Source: Collinsella aerofaciens (GTDB taxonomy: Bacteria; Actinomycetota; Coriobacteriia; Coriobacteriales; Coriobacteriaceae). From it: a DNA stretch of 25,764 bases. Where the stretch lies: the NCBI GenBank assembly GCA_030841765.1, contig JAUUSS010000019.1, forward strand, positions 1 through 25,764, in the 5' to 3' direction. Shown here one piece after another: positions 1 through 6,803 of the stretch (position 1 is its first letter; each line of letters begins with the position of its first letter). The notes beneath the pieces are model-generated. The model saw nothing but the letters and a program-made list of their open reading frames with translations, made no database searches and was not told where the DNA came from. Both the position numbers and the translations under genes were made by a program.

Positions 1-150
1 CCCATCAACCGCGGCGTCGAGTTCGACTCCTATATGGCCGACCACCCGCAACGCTCCGTCATCCTGGAGCAGGTCTACGCCGGTATCTGCGTGCGTATGG
101 CTATCCTGTATCTGCTGCTTGGAGGTGCCGATAATGGCCTTGCTTCTTAA
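1..150 (+). CDS. pyrB: Aspartate carbamoyltransferase catalytic chain, C-terminal end (partial)
   Basis: Only the last 49 codons are present; the gene begins before the window. Frame 1 is open from the first base to a TAA at 148-150. It reads PINRGVEF near the start and ICVRMAILYLLLGG near the end, which matches the conserved C-terminus of ATCase (PxNRGVE ... GxAVRMAxL). The enzyme joins carbamoyl phosphate and aspartate, the committed step of cytosolic pyrimidine synthesis. The 3' end overlaps pyrC by 17 bases, and the pyrC ribosome binding site lies inside pyrB, so the two are probably translationally coupled. Catalytic residues are outside the window, so activity cannot be judged. Confidence 0.82.
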   Translation, partial: PINRGVEFDSYMADHPQRSVILEQVYAGICVRMAILYLLLGGADNGLAS

Positions 151-1423
151 GAATGCCCACGTCGTCGACCCGTCCGTCGAGCTTGACGGTGTCGTTGACG
201 TCCTGATTGACGGCGATAAGATCGCCGAGGTCGGCGAGAATCTCGCCGTCGAGGGGGCCGAGGTCCGCGACCTTTCCGGCAAGTACCTCGTCCCCGGCCT
301 GGTGGATATGCACGTTCACCTTCGTGAGCCCGGCTACGAGGTCAAAGAGGACATCGAGAGCGGCACCCGCGCTGCTGCCAAGGGCGGCTTTACCGGCGTG
401 TGCGCCATGCCCAACACCGATCCCGTCACCGATAACGGCACCGTCGTGGAGTTCGTCAAGTCCCGTGCTGCCGAGGTCGGTCACTGCCGCGTCTATCCGT
501 CGGGCGCCATGACCCGCGGTCTTAAGGGCGAGGCCATGTCCGAGATGGGTGATATGGTCGCCCACGGCGCCGTCGCCTTCACCGACGACGGTCGCGGCGT
601 GCAGGGCGCGGGCATGCTCCGTCGCTGCATGGACTACGGCAAGATGTTCGGCAAGGTCTTTATGAGCCACTGCCAGGACGAGGACCTGGTCGGCCACGGC
701 CAGATCAACGAGGGCAAGGTCTCGACCCGTCTGGCTCTCGAGGGCTGGCCGGCTGCCGGCGAGGAGCTCCAGATCGCTCGCGACATCGAGATCGCCAAGC
801 TGACCGGCGCCAAGCTGCACATTCAGCACATCTCCACCGCCCATGGCCTGGAGATCGTGCGTGCCGGTAAGGCCGCTGGTGTTCAGGTTACCTGCGAGGC
901 CACTCCGCACCACATGTTCCTGACCGAGAACGACCTGGACGAGACCTACAACACCTCGCTCAAGGTCAACCCGCCGCTGCGCACCGACGAGGACGCCGAG
1001 GCCATCCGTCAGGGCGTCATCGACGGCACCGTCGACGCTATCGTCACCGATCACGCTCCCCACACCCCGTGGGAGAAGGCGCGCGAGTTCGAGCTTGCGC
1101 CCTTTGGCATGATCGGCCTCGAGACCTCGCTGTCGCTCGTACTCACCGAGCTGGTCAACACGGGCAAGATGAGTATGGGCCGCATGGTCGAGCTCATGGC
1201 CATCAAGCCGCGTGAGATCCTGGGCCTCGACCAGGTTCAGGTCAAGGCGGGCTCCGTTGCCGACCTGACCGTGTTCGACGCGTCCGCCACCTGGACGGTC
1301 GGCGAGGATGGATACGAGTCGCGTGCCGAGAACTCCGGTTTTGCCGGCCGCACGCTCACTGGTCGTGCCACCGATGTGTTTGTCGGCGGTAAGCAGACGC
1401 TCGCCGACGGCTGCATCTGCTAG
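134..1423 (+). CDS. pyrC: Dihydroorotase, class I
   Basis: The 429-residue product is a zinc amidohydrolase that cyclises carbamoyl aspartate to dihydroorotate. All class I metal positions are visible: H60 and H62 in DMHVHLREPG, D151 in FTDDGRG, H179 in MSHCQDED, H232 in IQHISTAHG and D306 in VTDHAPHT. The substrate-binding MPNT (92-95) and NPPLR (279-283) motifs are present. Length is normal for the family. The ATG at 134 is preferred over the in-frame TTG at 119 because GGAGG at 121-125 sits 8 bases upstream of it. The gene overlaps pyrB by 17 bases. A hairpin follows it, so pyrBC and pyrKDF may be only partly co-transcribed. No carAB lies between pyrC and the next pyr gene. Confidence 0.97.
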   Translation: MALLLKNAHVVDPSVELDGVVDVLIDGDKIAEVGENLAVEGAEVRDLSGKYLVPGLVDMHVHLREPGYEVKEDIESGTRAAAKGGFTGVCAMPNTDPVTDNGTVVEFVKSRAAEVGHCRVYPSGAMTRGLKGEAMSEMGDMVAHGAVAFTDDGRGVQGAGMLRRCMDYGKMFGKVFMSHCQDEDLVGHGQINEGKVSTRLALEGWPAAGEELQIARDIEIAKLTGAKLHIQHISTAHGLEIVRAGKAAGVQVTCEATPHHMFLTENDLDETYNTSLKVNPPLRTDEDAEAIRQGVIDGTVDAIVTDHAPHTPWEKAREFELAPFGMIGLETSLSLVLTELVNTGKMSMGRMVELMAIKPREILGLDQVQVKAGSVADLTVFDASATWTVGEDGYESRAENSGFAGRTLTGRATDVFVGGKQTLADGCIC

Positions 1424-1443
1424 CATAGCCTTATCGCTTTTGT

Positions 1444-1480
1444 GCGCGGTGCCCTTGCGGTGCCGCGCTTTCTGTTCGTT
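1444..1480 (+). terminator. Candidate terminator or attenuator between pyrC and pyrK
   Basis: A 10-bp stem (1444-1453 with 1459-1468, including two G-U pairs) closes a 5-base loop and is followed by TTTCTGTTCGTTTT. The U-tract is interrupted, so termination may be partial. It is 20 bases after the pyrC stop and just before the pyrK leader hairpin. I see no PyrR-type anti-antiterminator consensus. Confidence 0.45.
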
Positions 1481-1484
1481 TTGA

Positions 1485-1500
1485 CCATGCAACCGCATGG
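1485..1500 (+). repeat. Hairpin abutting the pyrK ribosome binding site
   Basis: CCATGC (1485-1490) pairs perfectly with GCATGG (1495-1500) around an AACC loop. The pyrK Shine-Dalgarno region (TTGGAG, 1505-1510) starts only four bases later. The position suits modulation of pyrK initiation, but nothing shows a ligand or regulator. Confidence 0.4.
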
Positions 1501-1515
1501 GGGATTGGAGCGTCT

Positions 1516-2307
1516 ATGCCCACACCTTCCACTGCACGCATGCACGACTTTGAGGTCGTCTCGAACCGGGAGATTGCCGACGGCATCTTCTCGCTCGTCA
1601 TCTCGGCCCCCAAGCTTGCAAGTGCGCTCAAGCCCGGTCAGTTTGTGAACATTGCCGTGCCCGGTGATGCGTCCTCGCTGCTTCGCGTGCCCCTGAGCTT
1701 CTATCGCGCCGACGCCCAGGCCGGCACCGTCGAGCTGTGGTACGCCGTCGTGGGCGACGACACCCGTCGTCTGTCGCAGATGGCCCCCGGTTCCACCTCT
1801 AATCTGCTGGGCCCCGGTGGCCGTGGCTGGATGGTACCCGAGGGCACTAGGAAAGCGCTGCTCGTTGCGGGCGGCATCGGTGTTCCGCCCGTGCTGTGCC
1901 TTGCCGGTAAGCTTGCCGAGCAGGGTGTGGCCGTCGACGTGTGCCTGGGCTTTGGCACCGCGTCCAAGGCTGTGGGTATCGATGAGTTCCGCGCTCTGTG
2001 CGATACGGTCGACGTTTGCACCGACGACGGCTCGCTCGGCACGCACGGTTTTTGCACCGATCCTGCCGCCGAGCTGCTCGGCGAGGGCGGCTACGACTAC
2101 GTCGCCAGCTGCGGTCCCGCCGTCATGATGAAGAAGGTCGCCGCCGCTGCTGCCGAGGCCGGTGCGTACTGCGAGGTGTCGCTCGAGCGCATGATGAGCT
2201 GTGGCTTTGGCGCCTGCAACACCTGCAATGTCGAGACGGTCGACGGTATGAAGGGCGCCTGCATGTGCGGCCCCGTGTTCGATGCTTCCAAGGTGGTGGT
2301 CTTCTAG
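1516..2307 (+). CDS. pyrK: Dihydroorotate dehydrogenase B electron transfer subunit
   Basis: This 263-residue iron-sulfur flavoprotein passes electrons from the PyrD flavin to NAD+. It has a ferredoxin-reductase fold: an FAD-binding strand with R57, P59 and S61 in LLRVPLSFYR, and an NAD-binding loop VAGGIGVPP (117-125). A C-terminal [2Fe-2S] site has C229, C234, C237 and C249 in the CGFGACNTC ... CMCGPVF pattern. C251 is an extra cysteine where relatives often have Asp. The ATG at 1516 follows TTGGAG by 5 bases. The stop TAG shares its G with the GTG start of pyrD, as expected for the two subunits of one PyrK2-PyrD2 complex. Length and motifs are normal. Confidence 0.93.
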   Translation: MPTPSTARMHDFEVVSNREIADGIFSLVISAPKLASALKPGQFVNIAVPGDASSLLRVPLSFYRADAQAGTVELWYAVVGDDTRRLSQMAPGSTSNLLGPGGRGWMVPEGTRKALLVAGGIGVPPVLCLAGKLAEQGVAVDVCLGFGTASKAVGIDEFRALCDTVDVCTDDGSLGTHGFCTDPAAELLGEGGYDYVASCGPAVMMKKVAAAAAEAGAYCEVSLERMMSCGFGACNTCNVETVDGMKGACMCGPVFDASKVVVF

Positions 2308-3230
2308 TGGGTACTGTGAACATGGCCGTCGATTTCGGCGGCGTCAAGATGCAAAACCCCATCAACACCGCAGCCGGTACCTTTGGCTACGGTTGGCAGT
2401 TCCAGAACTTCTTTGATGTTTCCCAGCTGGGCGCCATCACCACCAAGGGTTGCGCTGCCGAGCCCTGGCCCGGCAACCCCGCGCCCCGCATGGCCGAGAT
2501 TCCCGGCGGTATGATCAACTCCGTGGGCCTTCAGAACCCCGGCGTGGCCGCCTTTGCCCGCGAGTCCGGTCCGTGGCTCGAGCAGCTCTCCAAGGACGGC
2601 TGCCAGGTCATCTGTCAGGTTGCCGGCCACTCCGTTGACGAGTTTGTCCGCGCACTCGAGATGTATGTCGAACTGTGCCCCTGGGCTGCCGGCTACGAGA
2701 TCAACGTGAGCTGCCCTAATATCGCCGCCGGCGGTGCCGCCATGGGCTCCACGCCCGAGGGCGCCTCTTCCGTTATGGCTGCCTGCCGCAAGGTGACCGA
2801 TAAGCCGCTGTTCGTAAAGATGGCTCCGGTTAACGTTGCCGAGATTGCCAAGGCCCTCGAGGCTGCCGGTGCCGACGGCCTTTCGGTCATCAACTCCATC
2901 CAGGGCATGGCCATCGACGTCCATACCCGCAAGTCCCGCGTGGCCAAGCCCAAGGGCGGCCTTTCGGGCCCGCTGTGCCACCACATCGCCGTGCGCATGG
3001 TCTGGGAGGTTGCCCAGGCCGTCGATATCCCCATCAACGGTGTCGGCGGCGTCATGACGGGCGAGGATGCGGCCGAGTTTATTCTGGCCGGCGCCACCTG
3101 CGTGTCGGTCGGCATGGCCAACTTCGTCGATCCGTGCGCTTCGCTCAAGATCGCGCACGAGCTCGAGGCCTGGGCCGAGTCTCAGGGCGTGAAGGACATC
3201 AACGAACTGGTAGGTGCGTTCGAATGCTAG
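2307..3230 (+). CDS. pyrD: Dihydroorotate dehydrogenase, type 1B catalytic subunit
   Basis: The 307-residue FMN enzyme oxidises dihydroorotate to orotate. The type 1B signature is clear: TTKG (45-48), NSVGLQNPG (71-79), catalytic C136 in INVSCPN, K171 in FVKMAPV, GGLSGP (217-222) and the FMN phosphate site NGVGGVMTG (244-252). A neighbouring pyrK confirms the NAD-dependent class. The frame stays open far upstream into pyrK, but the N-terminus aligns with the family only from here. I chose GTG 2307 because AGGTGG (2291-2296) lies about 10 bases upstream. GTG 2316 and ATG 2322 are in-frame alternatives. The gene overlaps pyrK by one base and pyrF by seven. Confidence 0.95.
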   Translation: MGTVNMAVDFGGVKMQNPINTAAGTFGYGWQFQNFFDVSQLGAITTKGCAAEPWPGNPAPRMAEIPGGMINSVGLQNPGVAAFARESGPWLEQLSKDGCQVICQVAGHSVDEFVRALEMYVELCPWAAGYEINVSCPNIAAGGAAMGSTPEGASSVMAACRKVTDKPLFVKMAPVNVAEIAKALEAAGADGLSVINSIQGMAIDVHTRKSRVAKPKGGLSGPLCHHIAVRMVWEVAQAVDIPINGVGGVMTGEDAAEFILAGATCVSVGMANFVDPCASLKIAHELEAWAESQGVKDINELVGAFEC

Positions 3231-3940
3231 AGACCGATGCCCGCGACCGTGTTATCGTCGCTCTCGACTGCGACCGTGAGCGTGCGCTCGAGCTTGCCCA
3301 CGAGCTTTCGGGCCATGCCGCCTGGCTCAAGGTTGGCATGACGCTCTATTACGCCGAGGGTCCTGAGATCGTCAAGACGTTCAAGGATTTGGGCTTTAAG
3401 GTTTTCCTCGACCTTAAGTTCCATGATATTCCGCATCAGGTTCGCGGCGCCGCCCGTTCGGCCTCGCTTGCTGGTGCCGACCTGCTCTCGGTTCACGGCT
3501 TGGGTTCGGGCGCCATGCTCGCTGCCTGCCGCGAGGGTGCCGAGGAGGCGCGCGAGGACCGCGCCAAGCTCGTCGCCATCACCGTTCTCACGAGCATGAA
3601 TCAGGATGCCTTGAGCGAGATCGGCGTCGAGTCGCCCGTGTCCGAGGAGGCCGCCCGCCTGGCAAAGCTCGCTCAGGCCAACGGCATCGATGGCATCGTG
3701 TGCTCGCCGATGGAGGCTCACGACATGCGTGAGGTGCTGGGTTCTGATGCCCTGATCGTGACTCCGGGCGTGCGTCCGGTGGGTGCCGCCCTTGGTGACC
3801 AGTCCCGCGTGGCGACGCCTTCCCAGGCTATCGAGCGCGGCGCAAGTCATATTGTGGTGGGCCGTCCCATCACCGGCGCCGACGATCCGGTTGCCGCCTT
3901 TGACGCCATCGTCGCCGAGCTGGTCGAAAACGTCGCGTAA
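3224..3940 (+). CDS. pyrF: Orotidine 5'-phosphate decarboxylase, class I
   Basis: The 238-residue TIM-barrel enzyme converts OMP to UMP. The catalytic DxKxxD motif is D63, K65 and D68 in FLDLKFHDIP. The N-terminal IVALDCD strand and the C-terminal phosphate-binding segments (TPGVRP and VVGRPIT) are also present. The sequence is of the short bacterial type rather than the mycobacterial 270-residue type. ATG 3224 overlaps the end of pyrD by seven bases and is preceded by AGGTG at 3212-3216. This is the last pyr gene; pyrE, which would supply its substrate, is not next to it and must be encoded elsewhere. Confidence 0.96.
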   Translation: MLETDARDRVIVALDCDRERALELAHELSGHAAWLKVGMTLYYAEGPEIVKTFKDLGFKVFLDLKFHDIPHQVRGAARSASLAGADLLSVHGLGSGAMLAACREGAEEAREDRAKLVAITVLTSMNQDALSEIGVESPVSEEAARLAKLAQANGIDGIVCSPMEAHDMREVLGSDALIVTPGVRPVGAALGDQSRVATPSQAIERGASHIVVGRPITGADDPVAAFDAIVAELVENVA

Positions 3941-3985
3941 AAGATTCCCCTAAGTCACCACTTTTGGGTCTCATTAGCACAAAAT

Positions 3986-4043
3986 AGCCCCTGTGCCTGC
4001 GTAAACTTTCCCATCCTTTGTGTGGAATCGCAGGTCAGGGGCT
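3986..4043. repeat. Long imperfect inverted repeat after pyrF
   Basis: AGCCCCTG plus CCTGCG (3986-4001) pair with CGCAGG plus CAGGGGCT (4029-4043). That gives 14 base pairs broken by a small asymmetric internal loop, with a 27-base apical loop. The sequence after it (TAACTTT) is a poor U-tract, so it is not a textbook terminator. It could be a weak terminator for the pyr operon, a leader structure or an operator. Confidence 0.5.
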
Positions 4044-4103
4044 TAACTTTGGGCGCAGTATATTGCACTTTTTGCGGGTATCGTCTAACCTATGGAGCCG
4101 CGA

Positions 4104-4140
4104 TTGGGCATTTTGTACGTTCTACGTGCTAAAATGCCAA
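4104..4140. promoter_or_regulatory. Inverted repeat with embedded extended -10 upstream of mihF
   Basis: TTGGGCATTTT (4104-4114) and AAAATGCCAA (4131-4140) are inverted arms with one extra G. The inner segments (GTACGT and ACGTGC) also pair, giving a nearly continuous palindrome. The right arm contains an extended -10 box, TGCTAAAAT (4127-4135), without a good -35. A start near 4142 would give a leader of about 38 bases and place the palindrome on the promoter as a possible operator. A second, weaker candidate is TTGCAC-N17-TAACCT (4063-4091). The rest of the 239-bp gap between pyrF and mihF shows no coding potential. Confidence 0.4.
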
Positions 4141-4179
4141 TTATTGAATCAGATATAACCCAACTACTTGGAGGTACGA

Positions 4180-4488
4180 ATGGCACTCCCTCAGCTTACC
4201 GATGAGCAGCGCAAGCAGGCTCTTGAGAAGGCTGCTGCCGCACGTCACGCCCGCGCTGAGCTTCGCGAGCAGATCAAGAAGGGCGAGAAGTCCCTCGAGT
4301 CCGTGCTCAACTCCGATGACCCCATCGCTTCCCGCATGAAGGTTTCCACCCTCATCGAGTCTCTTCCTGGTTATGGCAAGGCCAAGGCCGCCAAGATCAT
4401 GGAGGAGCTCGGTATCTCCGCTACCCGTCGCGTCCAGGGCCTCGGCGTCCGTCAGCGCGAGCAGCTCCTCGAGCAGCTGACCAAATAA
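4180..4488 (+). CDS. mihF: Integration host factor, actinobacterial type (mIHF)
   Basis: The 102-residue basic protein binds and bends DNA as a nucleoid-associated factor. It is unrelated to the HU/IHF alpha-beta family. The N-terminal half is a charged helix rich in Ala, Lys, Arg and Glu (residues 7-40). The C-terminal half has the helix-two-turn-helix core: RMKVSTLIESLPGYGK (54-69), then KIMEELGI and RRVQGLG. These match the mycobacterial and Streptomyces mIHF signature. ATG 4180 is preferred over the in-frame TTG 4168 because GGAGG (4170-4174) is 5 bases upstream. As in actinobacteria, it lies between pyrF and gmk. The gmk GTG directly follows its stop. Confidence 0.93.
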   Translation: MALPQLTDEQRKQALEKAAAARHARAELREQIKKGEKSLESVLNSDDPIASRMKVSTLIESLPGYGKAKAAKIMEELGISATRRVQGLGVRQREQLLEQLTK

Positions 4489-5058
4489 GTGAGCGCTCAG
4501 GATTCCAAGCTCTTTGTGATTTCTGGACCGTCAGGCGCAGGCAAGGGTACGCTCGTCACTCGTGTGCGCGAGCGCCGCTCGAACCTGGGCCTGACGGTTT
4601 CGGCTACCACGCGAGCACCACGCAAAGGTGAGGTCGACGGCGTCAACTACTTTTTTCTGACGCGCGAGGAGTTCGACCGCCGCGTGGCAAACGGTGAGTT
4701 TGTTGAGTGGGCCGAGGTCCACGGTAACTGCTACGGCACGTTGGTGAGCGAGGTCCAGTCCAAGCTCGCCTCTGGTTCGTCTCTGATTTTGGAGATCGAT
4801 GTCCAGGGCGCCCTGCAGGTGAAGGAGCGTTTCCCCGAGGCCGTGCTGATCTTTATCAAGCCGCCTTCGCTTGAGGTGCTCCGCGAGCGTCTAGTCGGTC
4901 GCGGTACCGAGACGCCCGAGACGATTGAGCTGCGTATGGCAAACGCCGCCGATGAGCTTGCCCTTGCCGACCGCTACGACGACGTCGTGGTTAATGACGA
5001 TCTCGACCGCGCGACCGATGAGCTCGTTCGCGTTCTCGATATGCATGAAAGGATCTGA
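4489..5058 (+). CDS. gmk: Guanylate kinase
   Basis: The 189-residue enzyme phosphorylates GMP to GDP using ATP. The P-loop is GPSGAGKGT (13-21). GMP-binding residues lie in SATTRAPRKGEVDGVNYFF. The lid and adenine-contact region with ERLVGRGTE is intact. Length is normal. Translation starts at a GTG immediately after the mihF TAA (TAAGTG). There is no strong Shine-Dalgarno, only a weak GAGCAG inside mihF, so translation probably depends on ribosomes finishing mihF. The mihF-gmk-rpoZ order is characteristic of actinobacteria. Confidence 0.96.
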   Translation: MSAQDSKLFVISGPSGAGKGTLVTRVRERRSNLGLTVSATTRAPRKGEVDGVNYFFLTREEFDRRVANGEFVEWAEVHGNCYGTLVSEVQSKLASGSSLILEIDVQGALQVKERFPEAVLIFIKPPSLEVLRERLVGRGTETPETIELRMANAADELALADRYDDVVVNDDLDRATDELVRVLDMHERI

Positions 5059-5063
5059 GGTCC

Positions 5064-5345
5064 GTGTCCGTTGTAAAGCCTTGCATTGACGATCTTCTGG
5101 AGAAGACCGATCACAACCGCTTCCTGCTCGCTTCGCTTGCCTCCAAGCGCGCCTGCGACATCAATAGCATGCTGCGTGGCCAGCACAACCGCGTGCTTGC
5201 CGTCCAGGATGTCGATGACATCACCATCGGGCTTTCCGGTGCCGATACCATCTCGATGGCTATGGACGAGATTGTCGACGGCGACATCTCTTACGACGAG
5301 GCCCGTTACGAGAAGGCGCTCGGCCACAAGGTTGCTGAAGCCTAA
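5064..5345 (+). CDS. rpoZ: DNA-directed RNA polymerase omega subunit
   Basis: The 93-residue subunit helps the beta-prime subunit fold and assemble. The conserved N-terminal region is present: CIDDLLEKTDHNRFLLASLASKR is of the standard form (P-x-IDxLL ... ASxKRAxDI), followed by a C-terminal helix with TISMAMDEIVDGDI. GTG 5064 is preceded by GAGG (5057-5060), only 3 bases away, so initiation may rely on the gmk stop five bases upstream. Position between gmk and thiI, size and motifs all fit. No promoter is seen between gmk and rpoZ. Confidence 0.92.
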   Translation: MSVVKPCIDDLLEKTDHNRFLLASLASKRACDINSMLRGQHNRVLAVQDVDDITIGLSGADTISMAMDEIVDGDISYDEARYEKALGHKVAEA

Positions 5346-6590
5346 ATGGCGGCTCGCGTCTGCCTGGTCCACTATCACGAGGTTGGACTGAAGGGCAAGA
5401 ACCGCGCACATTTTGAGCATATCCTCATGGATAACATTAAGGCGGCTTTGGCCGCCTTTTCCGTGAACGCCGTGTCTCGAATTTCCGGTTATATCCTCGT
5501 GACCTTTAACGAGCATCAGGCCGATGATGCGGCGCGTGTTATTCGCACCGTTCCCGGCGTTGCTCGTGTGTCTTTGGCGTATCACACCAACCGCGACCCA
5601 CAGGAGTACTGCGCCGCCGCCGTCAAGGCGCTGCGCGAGTTTGGTTCCTTCGATTCGTTTAAGGTGCACGCTAAGCGCTCCAATACCGACTATGAGCTCA
5701 CCTCGATTGACATCAATCGTCAGGTGGGCGAGGTGTTGTGTGAGGCCTTCCCCGATAAAAAGGTTCAAATGCACGACCCCGATGCGATGGTGCACGTACT
5801 GGTGGTCCAGGGTAGCGTTTATGTGTACGCGCGCTCCGAGCGCGGCGTGGGCGGTCTGCCGGTGGGTTCTGCCGGCAAGGTCGTGACGCTGCTGTCGTCA
5901 GGTATCGATTCTCCGGTGGCGACCTGGATGCTCGCGCGTCGCGGCGCGGTGTGCGTGCCGGTACATTTCTCCGGTCGTCCGCAGACGCCCGATACGAGCG
6001 AGTATTTGGTGCAGGATATCATCCGTGCGCTTGAGCCGGGTGTCCAGATCGGCCGCCTGTACGTGGTGCCGTTTGGCGACTGCCAGCGTGAGATTTCGGT
6101 CACCTGTCCCAGTAACCTTCGCGTGATCATGTATCGCCGCATTATGTATTCGGTTGCCGAGCGCATCGCGCATATCGAGGGCGCTAAGGCCATCGTTACG
6201 GGCGAATCGCTTGGGCAGGTTGCCTCCCAAACGCTTGAGAACATCATGGCTGTCAACGAGGCCGTGAAGATCCCCGTGTTCCGTCCTCTCATCGGTTCGG
6301 ACAAGCAGGAGATCATCGCGCGCGCCGAGGAGATCGGTACGTTCGATATCTCGACTGAGGCCGCTCCCGACTGCTGCACACTGTTTATGCCGCGCCGTCC
6401 CGAGACGCACGCTAAACTCGATGCCGTGCATGAGGCCTGGGAGTTGTTCGATCACGAGGAGATGATCGAGCGCCTGCTCAAGCAGACCGAGTACATCGAC
6501 TTCGAGAGCAACACGTATAAGGCCCCTAAGACCTTAAAACGCAAACATTCGGAGCTTGCTCCGCGTGAGATTTACCAAGATCACGAGTAA
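5346..6590 (+). CDS. thiI: tRNA 4-thiouridine synthase / thiamine sulfurtransferase ThiI
   Basis: The 414-residue enzyme adenylates and thiolates U8 of tRNA and can deliver sulfur to thiamine synthesis. It has an N-terminal ferredoxin-like/THUMP region (about 1-165), then an ATP-binding PP-loop domain with SSGIDSP (184-190). The usual motif is SGGxDS, so residue 185 is Ser instead of Gly. Cysteines C343 and C344 in PDCCTLFMPRRPETH lie at the family's catalytic cysteine. The protein ends soon after, without the C-terminal rhodanese domain of E. coli ThiI, as in Bacillus. The ATG follows the rpoZ stop directly with no clear Shine-Dalgarno. A terminator lies just downstream, closing the mihF-gmk-rpoZ-thiI unit. 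Confidence 0.94.
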   Translation: MAARVCLVHYHEVGLKGKNRAHFEHILMDNIKAALAAFSVNAVSRISGYILVTFNEHQADDAARVIRTVPGVARVSLAYHTNRDPQEYCAAAVKALREFGSFDSFKVHAKRSNTDYELTSIDINRQVGEVLCEAFPDKKVQMHDPDAMVHVLVVQGSVYVYARSERGVGGLPVGSAGKVVTLLSSGIDSPVATWMLARRGAVCVPVHFSGRPQTPDTSEYLVQDIIRALEPGVQIGRLYVVPFGDCQREISVTCPSNLRVIMYRRIMYSVAERIAHIEGAKAIVTGESLGQVASQTLENIMAVNEAVKIPVFRPLIGSDKQEIIARAEEIGTFDISTEAAPDCCTLFMPRRPETHAKLDAVHEAWELFDHEEMIERLLKQTEYIDFESNTYKAPKTLKRKHSELAPREIYQDHE

Positions 6591-6600
6591 TTTTGTGCAT

Positions 6601-6635
6601 AGACCGACGATGCGTCTGCATCGTCGGTCTTTTGC
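6601..6635 (+). terminator. Rho-independent terminator after thiI
   Basis: A perfect 13-bp stem, AGACCGACGATGC (6601-6613) with GCATCGTCGGTCT (6618-6630), closes a GTCT loop and is followed by TTTGCT. It starts 10 bases after the thiI stop and separates this operon from comEA. Confidence 0.88.
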
Positions 6636-6706
6636 TATCTGGGCATTTTGCGGCTAAGTGTTCATTTGCTGACGTGTGCCTGAATAAATGGACAGTATTT
6701 CGCAAG

Positions 6707-6746
6707 GTTTTGGTCGGCTTTTGGTTTGACCGCGAAAACCGGTTTT
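6707..6746. repeat. Overlapping inverted repeats upstream of comEA
   Basis: AAAACCGGTTTT (6735-6746) is a perfect 12-bp palindrome. GGTTTT plus GGTC (6707-6716) can also pair with GACC plus AAAACC (6728-6740), leaving a GCG bulge, so two structures compete for the same AAAACC. The 169-base gap (6635-6803) has no convincing ORF and no clear -35/-10 pair. A regulatory role for the competence genes is inference. Confidence 0.4.
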
Positions 6747-6803
6747 GGAGAATGGCTGTTGCAGGACTCTTTTCCTGACACGATGTTGTTGGGAGGTTTT
6801 GCT

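Noticed and set aside
101..1498. 465-codon minus-strand frame opposite pyrC
   Set aside because: Antisense shadow of a clear dihydroorotase.
1424..1515. PyrR-binding attenuator before pyrK
   Set aside because: The hairpins are there, but I do not see the PyrR loop consensus, so no PyrR claim is made.
1998..2306. Upstream in-frame extension of pyrD inside pyrK
   Set aside because: The extra residues are Arg-rich frame-shifted pyrK sequence and match nothing in PyrD.
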